Source: Hyphomicrobiaceae bacterium
GTDB lineage: Bacteria; Pseudomonadota; Alphaproteobacteria; Rhizobiales; Hyphomicrobiaceae
Length of the DNA: 7,766 bases
Direction: 5' to 3'
Assembly: GCA_017353825.1 (NCBI GenBank)
Contig: JAFMSC010000187.1
Span: 1 to 7,766, forward strand
Shown: positions 1 through 6,547 of the stretch, piece by piece
How positions within the stretch are numbered: position 1 is the stretch's first letter
How the letters are laid out: each line of letters begins with the position of its first letter
Notes under the pieces: generated by a model
Told to the model about the DNA's origin: nothing
What the model saw: only the letters and a program-made list of their open reading frames with translations
The model's database searches: none
Position numbers and translations under genes: made by a program

Positions 1-1
1 C

Positions 2-538
2 GCGCTCGCGGCCAGCGCCGCGGCCATGAGCCTCGGCGTGCCGCCCGCGCAGGTGGCAGCGGCGCTGGCCACGTTCCCGGGCCTGCCGCACCGTCTGGAG
101 GAGATCGGCCGGGTCGGGCACACCCTCTTCATTAACGACAGCAAGGCCACCAACGCCGACAGCGCCGCCACCGCACTCGCCGCCTTCGAGCGCGACGTGT
201 TCTGGATCCTCGGCGGGCGCCCCAAGGCCGGCGGCATCACGTCGCTCACGGAGTTCTTCCCGCGCGTTGCCAAGGCCTACCTGATCGGCGAGGCGACCGA
301 GGAGTTCGCCGCCACCCTCGACGGCCGCGTCCCCTTCGAGCGCTGTAGCAGGCTAGACCCCGCCGTGAAGAGAGCGGCGGCGGATGCCGCGGCCAGCGGC
401 GCCCGCGAGCCCGTCGTGCTCTTGTCTCCCGCGTGCGCCTCGTTTGACCACTATCGCAACTTCGAGGTGCGCGGCGATGCCTTCCGCACGCTGGTCGCCG
501 CCCTGCCCGGCATCGAGCTGCGAGCGCGCAAGCCATGA
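2..538 (+). CDS. murD: UDP-N-acetylmuramoyl-L-alanine--D-glutamate ligase (MurD), C-terminal part
   Basis: MurD is the cytoplasmic ATP-dependent ligase that adds D-glutamate to UDP-MurNAc-L-Ala. Only the last 178 residues are present: the reading frame is open to the left edge (ALAASAAAMS at 2-31), so the ATG at 26 is internal and not the start. What remains is the end of the central ATPase domain and the C-terminal ligase domain. Visible signatures are PHRLEEIG, the INDSKATNAD motif (Lys at visible residue 48, nt 143-145), GGRPKAGG, and the closing LLSPACASFD..RNFEVRGDAF block typical of MurD. These match the MurD family closely, and the NADSAA version of the motif is common in Alphaproteobacteria. 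Its TGA stop at 536-538 overlaps an ATG at 535 (ATGA), which opens the unrecognised frame leading to ftsW. No frameshift is seen. The identification is firm; only the 5' part is missing. Confidence 0.97.
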   Translation, partial: ALAASAAAMSLGVPPAQVAAALATFPGLPHRLEEIGRVGHTLFINDSKATNADSAATALAAFERDVFWILGGRPKAGGITSLTEFFPRVAKAYLIGEATEEFAATLDGRVPFERCSRLDPAVKRAAADAAASGAREPVVLLSPACASFDHYRNFEVRGDAFRTLVAALPGIELRARKP

Positions 539-828
539 CGGCTCGGGATTGGCCCTTAGCCCGGATGAAGCAGCGCTGGTCGATGGAGCGCATCCTCAAC
601 CCCAACATCGTGTCCGCAGCGGTGGGCACTGAGGTCACCCTTCACCCCCGGGCGGCGCGTTCCAGGACGCACGCGCTCGCAGCGGCGAGCGTCATCGAGG
701 ACCTATCCGCGATGAGAGGTGAACCCGGTTCCCGCCTTCGCGGGAATGGCGCCGGTGGCGCAGCCGAGTCCCACCACGGGCGCGAGCTTGTATCGAGCGT
801 CAGGGTTCGCGCGAGTTATTGCCCATGA
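535..828 (+). CDS. Candidate 97-residue coupled ORF between murD and ftsW, unrecognised
   Basis: I do not recognise this product, and it may not be a gene. The frame starts at an ATG that overlaps the murD stop (ATGA, 535-538) and ends at a TGA that overlaps the likely ftsW start (ATGA, 825-828), so it bridges the gap exactly. By hand count, its first 57 or so codons have a coding-like pattern (G+C at positions 1/2/3 about 63/54/86 percent). The last 40 codons fall to about 62 percent at position 3 and include a REP-like palindrome whose translation (GEPGSRLRGNG) is the usual spurious peptide from such repeats. The product would be basic, with no membrane segment, signal peptide or known motif. 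No good Shine-Dalgarno precedes it. It could be a small unknown protein, a leader frame that delivers ribosomes to ftsW, a decayed gene, or chance. Confidence 0.3.
   Translation: MTARDWPLARMKQRWSMERILNPNIVSAAVGTEVTLHPRAARSRTHALAAASVIEDLSAMRGEPGSRLRGNGAGGAAESHHGRELVSSVRVRASYCP
723..750 (+). repeat. REP-like palindrome between murD and ftsW
   Basis: A perfect 7-bp stem, TTCCCGC at 729-735 and GCGGGAA at 740-746, encloses the loop CTTC. The flanks (ACCCGG before, ATGGC after) also fit the short palindromic repeat scattered between genes of many Proteobacteria, roughly CATTCCCGCGAAGGCGGGAA on the other strand. Its translations on the plus strand give the familiar spurious peptides PVPAFAGM and GSRLRGNG. 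Only one copy is in this window, so membership of a repeat family is inferred from resemblance. It lacks a U tract and lies inside an apparent operon, so it is probably not a strong terminator, though it could stabilise or process mRNA. Confidence 0.6.
749..761 (+). other. Small hairpin next to the REP-like palindrome
   Basis: GCGCC (749-753) and GGCGC (757-761) can pair around a GGT loop, two bases after the REP-like stem ends. A 5-bp GC stem is expected by chance in DNA this rich in G+C. It is listed because it sits directly beside the larger palindrome and may belong to the same element. Confidence 0.3.
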
Positions 829-1979
829 CCCTTTCTCGGGCGGAGAGGAGCGTGCTGACCGACTGGTGGTTCACGGTCGATCGCATGCTGCTGGCGGCGA
901 TCCTGGCGATCGCCGGCGCGGCGGTCATCCTGTCGCTGGCGGCCAGCCCGGCGATCGCCATCAGGCGCGGGCTGCCCACCTACTATTTCGTCGAGCGGCA
1001 GCTCGTGTTTATCGCCGCGGGAGTCGCGCTGATGCTCGCGGTGTCGCTGCTCTCCCCGGCCAGCGTACGCAGGCTCGCGCTCGCCGTGCTCGCCACCTGC
1101 CTCGTGGGCATGGTGGTCGTGCTGGTCAGCGGGACCGAGATCAACGGCGCCCGCCGCTGGCTCTACGTCTTCAGTCACTCGCTGCAGCCCTCCGAGTTCA
1201 TCAAACCCGCCTTTGTCGTGCTCTGCGCCTGGCTGCTGGCCGAGCGCCAGCGCCGGCCCGACATGCCGGCGCTGGCGCTGGCGTTCGCGCTCTATCTCGC
1301 GCTGGCCGGTCTGTTGGTGCTGCAGCCCGACGTGGGGCAAGCGCTGCTCGTCAGCCTGGTGTGGTGCGCGCTGTTCTTCCTCGCCGGCGGGCCCGTGACC
1401 TGGTTCCTCGGCTTCATGGCGATGCTGTCGTCCGCATTCACCACGGCTTATTACACGGTCGGCTATGTGCGGCTCCGCGTCGACAGGTTCTTCAGTCCCG
1501 GTGGCGGGAGCTATCAGATGAGCCGCGCACGGCAGTCCTTCATCGAGGGCGGACTGTTCGGGCGTGGGCCGGGCGAGGGCACCATCAAAGACGTCCTGCC
1601 CGACGCCTATAACGACTTCATATACGCGGTGATCGCGGAGGAGTACGGCGTGCTGATCTGCATGGTGCTGTTGGGCATGTTCGCCCTGGTGGTGGTGCGC
1701 GTGTTCGCCCGGCAGATAGGCGAGAGCGACGACTTCGTCCGCCTCGGGGCGATGGGCCTTGCGCTGCTGTTTGGGCTGCAGGCGCTCGTCAATATGGCGG
1801 TCAACACCGGGCTGTTGCCCACCAAGGGCATGACGCTGCCCTTCATCTCCATCGGCGGCTCGTCCACCCTGGCCGTCAGCCTGGGGCTCGGCATGCTGCT
1901 GGCGCTGAGCCGGCGCAGGGCCGGCCACACCAAAAGGCCGGCATTCCTACCCATCCCCGCCCGCCCCGAAACCGTCTGA
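825..1979 (+). CDS. ftsW: Septal peptidoglycan polymerase FtsW (SEDS family)
   Basis: FtsW is the inner-membrane SEDS glycosyltransferase that polymerises lipid II at the septum together with its class B PBP partner, FtsI. The 384-residue product is strongly hydrophobic, with a cytoplasmic N-terminus (TLSRAERSVLTDWWFTVDR) and a first membrane segment at about residues 21-45. SEDS signatures follow in order: NGARRWL (107-113), QPSEFIKPAFV (121-131), LQPDVGQALL (166-175), RVDRFFSPGGGSYQ, the FGRGPGEG loop, DAYNDFIYAVIAEEYG with Asp264 at the position of the catalytic SEDS aspartate, and NTGLLPTKGMTLPFISIGGSS near the end. Length is normal. I chose ATG 825 because the SRAERS..DWW N-terminus is conserved in alphaproteobacterial FtsW. 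TTG 819 and GTG 852 are in-frame alternatives; GTG 852 has GGAGAGGAG just upstream, but that stretch encodes the conserved AERS. No clear Shine-Dalgarno precedes 825, so coupling to the upstream frame is possible. RodA is less likely given the dcw position. Confidence 0.96.
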   Translation: MTLSRAERSVLTDWWFTVDRMLLAAILAIAGAAVILSLAASPAIAIRRGLPTYYFVERQLVFIAAGVALMLAVSLLSPASVRRLALAVLATCLVGMVVVLVSGTEINGARRWLYVFSHSLQPSEFIKPAFVVLCAWLLAERQRRPDMPALALAFALYLALAGLLVLQPDVGQALLVSLVWCALFFLAGGPVTWFLGFMAMLSSAFTTAYYTVGYVRLRVDRFFSPGGGSYQMSRARQSFIEGGLFGRGPGEGTIKDVLPDAYNDFIYAVIAEEYGVLICMVLLGMFALVVVRVFARQIGESDDFVRLGAMGLALLFGLQALVNMAVNTGLLPTKGMTLPFISIGGSSTLAVSLGLGMLLALSRRRAGHTKRPAFLPIPARPETV

Positions 1980-1999
1980 GATTAGGATCGGCGCCTTTG

Positions 2000-3109
2000 A
2001 TGCCTCGTTCGGTCATGCTCGCAGCCGGTGGGACCGGCGGCCACCTGTTCCCGGCGCTCGCCCTGGCGCAGGAGCTCGTACGGCGCGGCGTGGCCGTCGA
2101 CCTCGTGACGGACGTGCGCGCCGACCGCTACGAACGAGGCTTCCCCGCGCGCCAGGTCTATCGGGTGCCGTCCGCCAGCCCGACTGGCAAGTCGCCCCTG
2201 ACACTGGCGCGGGCGGTGTGGTCGTTGTCGCGTGGCATACTCGCCTCGCTGCGGCTGCTGCGCCGGGTCAGGCCGGGCGCGGTCGTAGGCTTCGGGGGCT
2301 ACCCGTGCTTTCCGCCGTTGGTGGCAGCGCGGCTCTTGGGCGTGCCCACCGCGCTGCACGAGCAGAATGCGGTGCTGGGACGCGCCAACCGGTCGCTCGC
2401 GCGGCACGTCACCGCCATCGCCACCTCGTTCGAGCACACCAGGTTCCTCGACAGACGCACGCAAGGCAAAGTGCGGGTGACGGGCAACCCGGTGCGCGAC
2501 ATGGTCGTCGACTGGGCGGCACTCCCCTACCAACTGCCCTCCGAGGGCGGGCCCTATTCCATCGTCGTGTTCGGCGGCAGCCAGGGTGCCCGCTTCTTCG
2601 CCGATGCCATGCTCGAGACCGTCGCGCTGCTCCCGGCCTGGCTGCGTGCACGTCTCTTTGTGGTGCAGCAGTGCCGCGAGGAGGACCTGGAGCGCGTGCG
2701 GGAGGCCTACCAGGCGGCGGGCGTAGGTGCCAATCTCGCCGCATTCTTCCTCGACCTTCCGGAGGAGTTGGCCAAGGCACACTTGGTGATGGCGCGCGCC
2801 GGCGCCTCGACCGTGGCGGAGCTCACCGTCATCGGCCGCCCGGCCATCCTGGTGCCGCTGCCGCACGCCATCGACAACGATCAGCTGCAGAACGCGCTGC
2901 GGTTCGCCGATGCCGGCGCCGGCTGGTGCCTTGAACAGAAGAACTACACCCCCGAGTTTCTCGCCGAGGCGGTTACCGATCTGCTTACGTCTCCGGATAA
3001 GCTGAGCCAAGCCGCCGCGGCGGCCAAGGCGCTCGGGCGTCCCCGGGCAGTAACCCATCTCGCCGATCTCGTCGAAGAGCTGGTAGGCCGCAGCGCGGGA
3101 AGCGCGTAA
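2000..3109 (+). CDS. murG: UDP-GlcNAc:undecaprenyl-pyrophosphoryl-MurNAc-pentapeptide GlcNAc transferase (MurG)
   Basis: MurG is the GT-B glycosyltransferase on the cytoplasmic membrane face that adds GlcNAc to lipid I, giving lipid II. The 369-residue product is of normal family length. The N-terminal acceptor domain has the glycine-rich loop GGTGGH (residues 10-15), the second glycine loop GFGGYP (97-102) and HEQNAVLGRANR (120-131). Then come VTGNPVR, the GGSQGAR loop opening the C-terminal donor domain, and MARAGASTVAE (264-274), whose Glu274 matches the glutamate that holds the UDP-GlcNAc ribose, followed by PLPHAIDNDQLQNA. The ATG at 2000 begins PRSVMLAAGGTGGH, giving the usual short lead into the first loop. 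TTG 1997 is directly adjacent and would add a single residue. AGGAT at 1984-1988 is a modest Shine-Dalgarno, 11 nt upstream. The gene starts 20 nt after ftsW. Confidence 0.97.
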   Translation: MPRSVMLAAGGTGGHLFPALALAQELVRRGVAVDLVTDVRADRYERGFPARQVYRVPSASPTGKSPLTLARAVWSLSRGILASLRLLRRVRPGAVVGFGGYPCFPPLVAARLLGVPTALHEQNAVLGRANRSLARHVTAIATSFEHTRFLDRRTQGKVRVTGNPVRDMVVDWAALPYQLPSEGGPYSIVVFGGSQGARFFADAMLETVALLPAWLRARLFVVQQCREEDLERVREAYQAAGVGANLAAFFLDLPEELAKAHLVMARAGASTVAELTVIGRPAILVPLPHAIDNDQLQNALRFADAGAGWCLEQKNYTPEFLAEAVTDLLTSPDKLSQAAAAAKALGRPRAVTHLADLVEELVGRSAGSA

Positions 3110-3157
3110 CATCGCGCCCAACCAAGAAACGGCGCCTCGGCTTGCTCTGGCGCCAGC

Positions 3158-3165
3158 GAGGGAAG
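3158..3165 (+). promoter_or_regulatory. Ribosome binding site of murC
   Basis: GAGGGAAG ends 9 nt before the ATG at 3175. This supports 3175 over the upstream in-frame TTG at 3142, which would place this site inside the coding region. Confidence 0.65.
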
Positions 3166-3174
3166 TCTCAAGCC

Positions 3175-4635
3175 ATGCAAATGCCGGCCGACATGGGCCC
3201 CGTGCATATCCTCGGCATCGGTGGCATCGGCATGAGCGCGATCGCCGAGATCCTGCACTCCAGAGGCTACATCGTGCAGGGCAGCGATCAGAAGGAGTCG
3301 GGCAATGTCAAGCGTCTACGCGCCAAGGGCATTCGGGTGTTCGTGGGCCACGACGCGGTGAACCTCGTGGGCGCCCGCTACGTCGTGATCTCCAGCGCGG
3401 TCAAGGCCGGCAACCCGGAGCTCGAGGCGGCCAGGTCCAAGGGTCTGCCCATCATCCGCCGCGCCGAGATGCTGGCCGAGCTGATGCGGCTCTACGCGAC
3501 AGTCTCCGTCACCGGCACCCACGGCAAGACCACCACCACTTCGCTGATCGCTCACACGTTCACGGCCGGCGGGCTCGACCCGACCGTGATCACCGGCGGC
3601 ATCATCAACGAGTGGGGCTCCAACGCGCGCCGCGGCGAAGGCCCATGGATGATCGTGGAGGCCGACGAGTCGGACGGCACCTTCGTCAAGATCCCCACCC
3701 AGATCGGTGTCGTCACCAACGTCGACCCCGAGCACCTCGACTACTTCGAGAGTATCGAGAACATGCACCGTGCCTACGAGGCGTTCCTGCGCGGCATCCC
3801 GTTCTACGGCCTCATCGTCGCCTGCATCGACCACCCCGTGGTCGGCCGGCTGATCGAACGCCTGAAGCTGAGGCGCGATGGGCGCCGGCTCGTGACCTAC
3901 GGCACCACGCCGGGCGCGGACCTGGTGCTCAAGTCCGCGCATGCGGAAGGCGGCATGACCCTGTTCGACGCCCAACTCAGTGCCCGCGTACGCGGCGGGC
4001 AGCGCGCCTTGCACGGCTGGAGCATCCCGCTGGCGGGCACCCACAACGCGCTCAATGCTCTAGCGGCGATCGCGGCGACGAGCGAGGCCGGCATTCCCGA
4101 CGACGCCATCCGCAAGGCGCTTGCCGGCTTCTCCGGTGTCAAGCGCCGCTTCCAGCTGACCGGCACCTGGAACGGCGTTGAGGTCTATGACGACTACGGA
4201 CATCATCCCGTGGAGATCGCCGCGGTGCTGAAGGCGGCGCGCGCCACGGCGCGCGGGCGCGTGGTGGCGGTGGTGGAGCCGCACCGCTACACGCGGGTGC
4301 GCGACCTGTTCCACGAGTTCGCGGCGAGCTTCACGGATGCCGACTGCGTCATCGTTGGCCCGCTCTACTCGGCCGGCGAGGTGCCGATCGACGGCATCAG
4401 CCATGTGGCCCTGGCCGAAGCGATCCGCGCCGGCGGGCATCAGGAGGCCACCGCCGTCGACAGCGAGCGCGAGATCGCCTCCTTCCTGCGGCTGTTCGTT
4501 GCACCGGGCGACATGGTGGTTTGCCTGGGCGCCGGTAACAGCACGGAATGGGCGTACGCGCTGCCGGACTGGCTCGCGGCGGGGCCCACGTCCAGCACTC
4601 GGTCGGGGCCGATGCGAAGCGGGGAAGCGCCGTGA
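3175..4635 (+). CDS. murC: UDP-N-acetylmuramate--L-alanine ligase (MurC)
   Basis: MurC is the cytoplasmic ATP-dependent ligase that attaches L-alanine to UDP-MurNAc, the first amino acid of the peptide stem. The 486-residue product is of normal length. The N-terminal UDP-binding domain carries HILGIGGIGMS (11-21) and VQGSDQ. The ATPase domain has the P-loop TGTHGKTTTT (113-122, Lys118), EADESDGTF, and TNVDPEHLDYF with His187. The C-terminal domain has GTHNALNALAAIA, GVKRRFQLTG, YDDYGHHPVEI, EPHRYTR.RDLF and CLGAGN. The order YDDYGHHP then PHRYTR separates MurC from MurD, MurE, MurF and Mpl. The ATG at 3175 (MQMPADMGP) matches the usual alphaproteobacterial N-terminus and has a good Shine-Dalgarno. 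The TGA stop overlaps the murB GTG by 4 nt. A 65-nt gap separates it from murG. Confidence 0.97.
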   Translation: MQMPADMGPVHILGIGGIGMSAIAEILHSRGYIVQGSDQKESGNVKRLRAKGIRVFVGHDAVNLVGARYVVISSAVKAGNPELEAARSKGLPIIRRAEMLAELMRLYATVSVTGTHGKTTTTSLIAHTFTAGGLDPTVITGGIINEWGSNARRGEGPWMIVEADESDGTFVKIPTQIGVVTNVDPEHLDYFESIENMHRAYEAFLRGIPFYGLIVACIDHPVVGRLIERLKLRRDGRRLVTYGTTPGADLVLKSAHAEGGMTLFDAQLSARVRGGQRALHGWSIPLAGTHNALNALAAIAATSEAGIPDDAIRKALAGFSGVKRRFQLTGTWNGVEVYDDYGHHPVEIAAVLKAARATARGRVVAVVEPHRYTRVRDLFHEFAASFTDADCVIVGPLYSAGEVPIDGISHVALAEAIRAGGHQEATAVDSEREIASFLRLFVAPGDMVVCLGAGNSTEWAYALPDWLAAGPTSSTRSGPMRSGEAP

Positions 4636-5600
4636 GCTTTCCAGACCTCGTCCCCGAGCTTGCGCCGGGGCTTCCTGAGTTGCGCGGACGGCTCACCGCC
4701 AACCAGTCGCTGGCCGACATCACGTGGTTCCGCGTCGGCGGGCCGGCGCAGCTGCTGTTCATGCCGGCCGATGCGCGCGACCTTGCCTATTTTCTCGGCA
4801 ACACCCCTCGGCACCTGCCTGTCACCGTGATCGGCCTCGGCTCTAACCTGCTGGTACGCGACGGCGGTGTGCCGGGCATCACCATCCGCCTCGGGCGCGG
4901 CTTCGCGCAAACATCGCTAGAGCCTGGCCAGCGGATCTGGGCGGGCGCGGCCGTGCCCGTTGCCAAGCTCGCGCGCGCAGCGGCCGATGCCGGCATCGCC
5001 GGGCTCGCTTTCTACCGCGGCGTCCCCGGATCGGTGGGCGGCGCACTACGCATGAACGCCGGTGCGAACGGGCGCGAGACCAAGGATGTGCTGGTCGAGG
5101 CCCGGGCCGTAGACCGCGCGGGCAACCTCAACGTGCTCCCGCTCGCCGCAATGGGTTTGAGGTATCGCCACAGCAGCGTGCCGGGCGACTTGATCTTCAC
5201 CGATGCGCTCTACCAGGGCAGCGTCGGCGATCCGGCGGCGATCCTCAAGGAGATGGACGCGGTGGCTGGGTATCGCGAGGCCAACCAGCCCATCAAGGAG
5301 CGCACCGGCGGCTCCACCTTCAAGAACCCGCCCGGCCATAGCGCCTGGAAGCTGATCGACGCCGCCGGTTGCCGCGGCCTGCGCATCGGCGGCGCCAAGG
5401 TCTCCGAGATGCACTGCAACTTCCTGATCAACGACCGTCAGGCCTCGGCGGAGGACATCGAGCGGCTGGGCGAGACCGTGCGCGCCCGCGTCAAGGCGGC
5501 GAGCGGTCACGAACTCAGTTGGGAGATCATCCGCATCGGCACCCCTCACCCCGGTCGGCCCACCGGCGAGGCTCTAGCGAAGGAGGCGACGCCATCATGA
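4632..5600 (+). CDS. murB: UDP-N-acetylenolpyruvoylglucosamine reductase (MurB)
   Basis: MurB is the cytoplasmic FAD enzyme that uses NADPH to reduce UDP-GlcNAc-enolpyruvate to UDP-MurNAc. The 322-residue product starts with the FAD-binding region: TWFRVGGPAQ, then VIGLGSNLLVRDGG, then FYRGVPGSVGGALRMNAGA. LRYRHSS (Arg179), GGSTFKNPPG (Ser228) and LSWEIIRIG (Glu298) hold what should be the active-site Arg, the proton-donating Ser and the Glu. These assignments come from motif comparison. The length and the GGSTFKNP form suggest the shorter type II MurB, by inference. The GTG at 4632 is chosen because it overlaps the murC stop (GTGA), has GGGGAAG at 4621-4627, and yields the SFPDL.P..PELRGRL N-terminus usual in Alphaproteobacteria. 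A longer open frame to the left lies inside murC. The stop overlaps ddlB by 4 nt. Confidence 0.97.
   Translation: MSFPDLVPELAPGLPELRGRLTANQSLADITWFRVGGPAQLLFMPADARDLAYFLGNTPRHLPVTVIGLGSNLLVRDGGVPGITIRLGRGFAQTSLEPGQRIWAGAAVPVAKLARAAADAGIAGLAFYRGVPGSVGGALRMNAGANGRETKDVLVEARAVDRAGNLNVLPLAAMGLRYRHSSVPGDLIFTDALYQGSVGDPAAILKEMDAVAGYREANQPIKERTGGSTFKNPPGHSAWKLIDAAGCRGLRIGGAKVSEMHCNFLINDRQASAEDIERLGETVRARVKAASGHELSWEIIRIGTPHPGRPTGEALAKEATPS
5581..5586 (+). promoter_or_regulatory. Ribosome binding site of ddlB
   Basis: A consensus AGGAGG lies within the last codons of murB, 10 nt before the ATG at 5597. It is the strongest Shine-Dalgarno in the window and fixes the ddlB start despite the open frame extending left to 5369. 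Confidence 0.8.
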
Positions 5601-6547
5601 GCGCACGTTCGGGCTCGCGCCAGTTCAATCATGTGGCCGTGCTGATGGGTGGGCTCTCCGCCGAGCGCGAGGTAAGCCTCAACTCCGGCCGAGCGTGTGC
5701 CGGAGCGCTGCAGGAGGCCGGCTACAAGGTGACGACGATCGATGCCGGACGCGATCTGGCGCAGCGGCTCAATGCGACCAAGCCCGAGGTGTGCTTCAAC
5801 GCGCTCCACGGCCGGTGGGGAGAGGACGGTTGCGTTCAGGGCCTGCTGGAGCTCCTTGGCATCCCCTATACGCACTCGGGCGTGCTGGCCTCCGCTCTGG
5901 CCATGCACAAAGAGCGCGCCAAGGCGATGATGCGGATCGCCGGAGTGCCGGTGGCCGACGGTAAGGTGGTGATGCGGGCGCAAGCGGCCAAGGAGCACGT
6001 GCTAGCGCGCCCCTACGTGCTGAAGCCGGTCGCGGAAGGCTCCAGCGTGGGCGTGTTCGTCGTACGCGCCGACCACGAGTATCCGCCCCAGCAGCTCAAC
6101 GACCCCGGCTGGGCCTTCGGCGAGCACCTGCTGGCGGAGCGGTTCATCCCCGGCCGCGAGCTGACCTGCGCGGTGATGGGCGATCGCGCGCTGGGCGTCA
6201 CCGAGATCGTCCCGGATGAGGCTCTCGGCTTCTACAACTATGAGGCCAAGTACGCCGAGGGCGGATCGCGGCATGTCTTGCCGGCACCAATTTCACCAAA
6301 TGTTTACCAATTGGTGCAGAATTTGGCTCTGACCGCGCACAGAGCGTTGGGCTGTCGGGGCGTCTCCAGGGCGGACTTTCGCTTCGACGACACCCCGAGC
6401 GGATCGGGCGACGTGGTCTGCCTGGAAGTGAATACCCAGCCGGGCATGACGGCGACCTCGCTGGTGCCCGAGCTGGCCGAGCACGCTGGGCTGTCGTTTG
6501 CCGAATTGGTGACCTGGATGGTCGAGGAAGCGAGTTGCAACAGGTAG
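5597..6547 (+). CDS. ddlB: D-alanine--D-alanine ligase (Ddl, DdlB type)
   Basis: Ddl is the cytoplasmic ATP-grasp ligase joining two D-alanines into the dipeptide later added to UDP-MurNAc-tripeptide. The 316-residue product has VLMGGLSAEREVSLNSG (Glu23, first D-Ala site), ALHGRWGEDG (from His71), the ATP-grasp loop EGSSVGV with Ser150, and FYNYEAKY with Lys218 and Tyr219. The metal ligands are Asp260 (RADF) and Glu277/Asn279 (EVNTQPGMT). A tyrosine in YEAKY, where D-Ala-D-Lac ligases have phenylalanine, fits ordinary D-Ala-D-Ala specificity. Length is normal and the small-genome-type DdlB position next to ftsQ is standard. The ATG at 5597 overlaps the murB stop (ATGA) and has AGGAGG upstream. 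Codons at about 6287-6330 are unusually AT-rich (ATT TCA CCA AAT GTT), unlike the rest of the gene; the protein there (PAPISPN) is still normal for the family. The 3' end overlaps ftsQ by 13 nt. Confidence 0.97.
   Translation: MSARSGSRQFNHVAVLMGGLSAEREVSLNSGRACAGALQEAGYKVTTIDAGRDLAQRLNATKPEVCFNALHGRWGEDGCVQGLLELLGIPYTHSGVLASALAMHKERAKAMMRIAGVPVADGKVVMRAQAAKEHVLARPYVLKPVAEGSSVGVFVVRADHEYPPQQLNDPGWAFGEHLLAERFIPGRELTCAVMGDRALGVTEIVPDEALGFYNYEAKYAEGGSRHVLPAPISPNVYQLVQNLALTAHRALGCRGVSRADFRFDDTPSGSGDVVCLEVNTQPGMTATSLVPELAEHAGLSFAELVTWMVEEASCNR
6284..6317 (+). other. Inverted repeat in an AT-rich patch inside ddlB
   Basis: GCACCAATT (6284-6292) and AATTGGTGC (6309-6317) form a perfect 9-bp inverted repeat around 16 nt. 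The right arm also lies in a 10-bp palindrome ACCAATTGGT (6306-6315), and ACCAA occurs three times. The patch 6285-6330 is about 39 percent G+C by hand count, in an otherwise GC-rich gene. It could be an operator or mRNA hairpin for the downstream ftsQA genes, or a chance outcome of codon choice. I could not make a convincing -35/-10 pair or CtrA site here. Confidence 0.4.
6524..6530 (+). promoter_or_regulatory. Ribosome binding site of ftsQ
   Basis: GAGGAAG within the end of ddlB ends 4 nt before the TTG at 6535. It supports that non-ATG start, for which no ATG or GTG alternative exists nearby. Confidence 0.55.

Noticed and set aside
766..770. GANTC (CcrM-type) site in the murD-ftsW gap
   Set aside because: Several other GANTC sites occur in the coding regions here, and no CtrA-like TTAA-N7-TTAA pair is present, so a cell-cycle control site cannot be argued.
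719..1612. Plus-strand 297-codon frame overlapping ftsW, starting NPVPAFAGM
   Set aside because: The start is the spurious translation of the REP-like palindrome and the rest is an Arg/Ala-rich out-of-frame reading of ftsW.
816..1928. Long minus-strand open frame (370 codons) opposite ftsW
   Set aside because: It is antisense to a clear FtsW and its translation is a low-complexity mix rich in Gln, His, Glu and Arg, as expected for the complement of GC-rich coding DNA.
1982..3121. Minus-strand open frame (379 codons) opposite murG
   Set aside because: The plus strand encodes an intact MurG with all motifs. The reverse frame has no recognisable motif and shows shadow composition.
3131..3156. 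Possible hairpin between murG and murC (GGCGCC at 3131-3136 and 3149-3154; palindrome CTGGCGCCAG)
   Set aside because: There is no U tract, the loop is 12 nt, GGCGCC is itself a common palindrome in GC-rich DNA, and murC follows at once. Not enough to call a terminator or regulator.
3142..3174. Upstream TTG start for murC
   Set aside because: It would add LWRQRGKSQA, which does not fit MurC N-termini, and it would place the Shine-Dalgarno at 3158-3165 inside the gene.
3316..4044. Minus-strand open frame (242 codons) opposite murC
   Set aside because: It overlaps the conserved ATPase domain of MurC and has no family features; open only because of high G+C.
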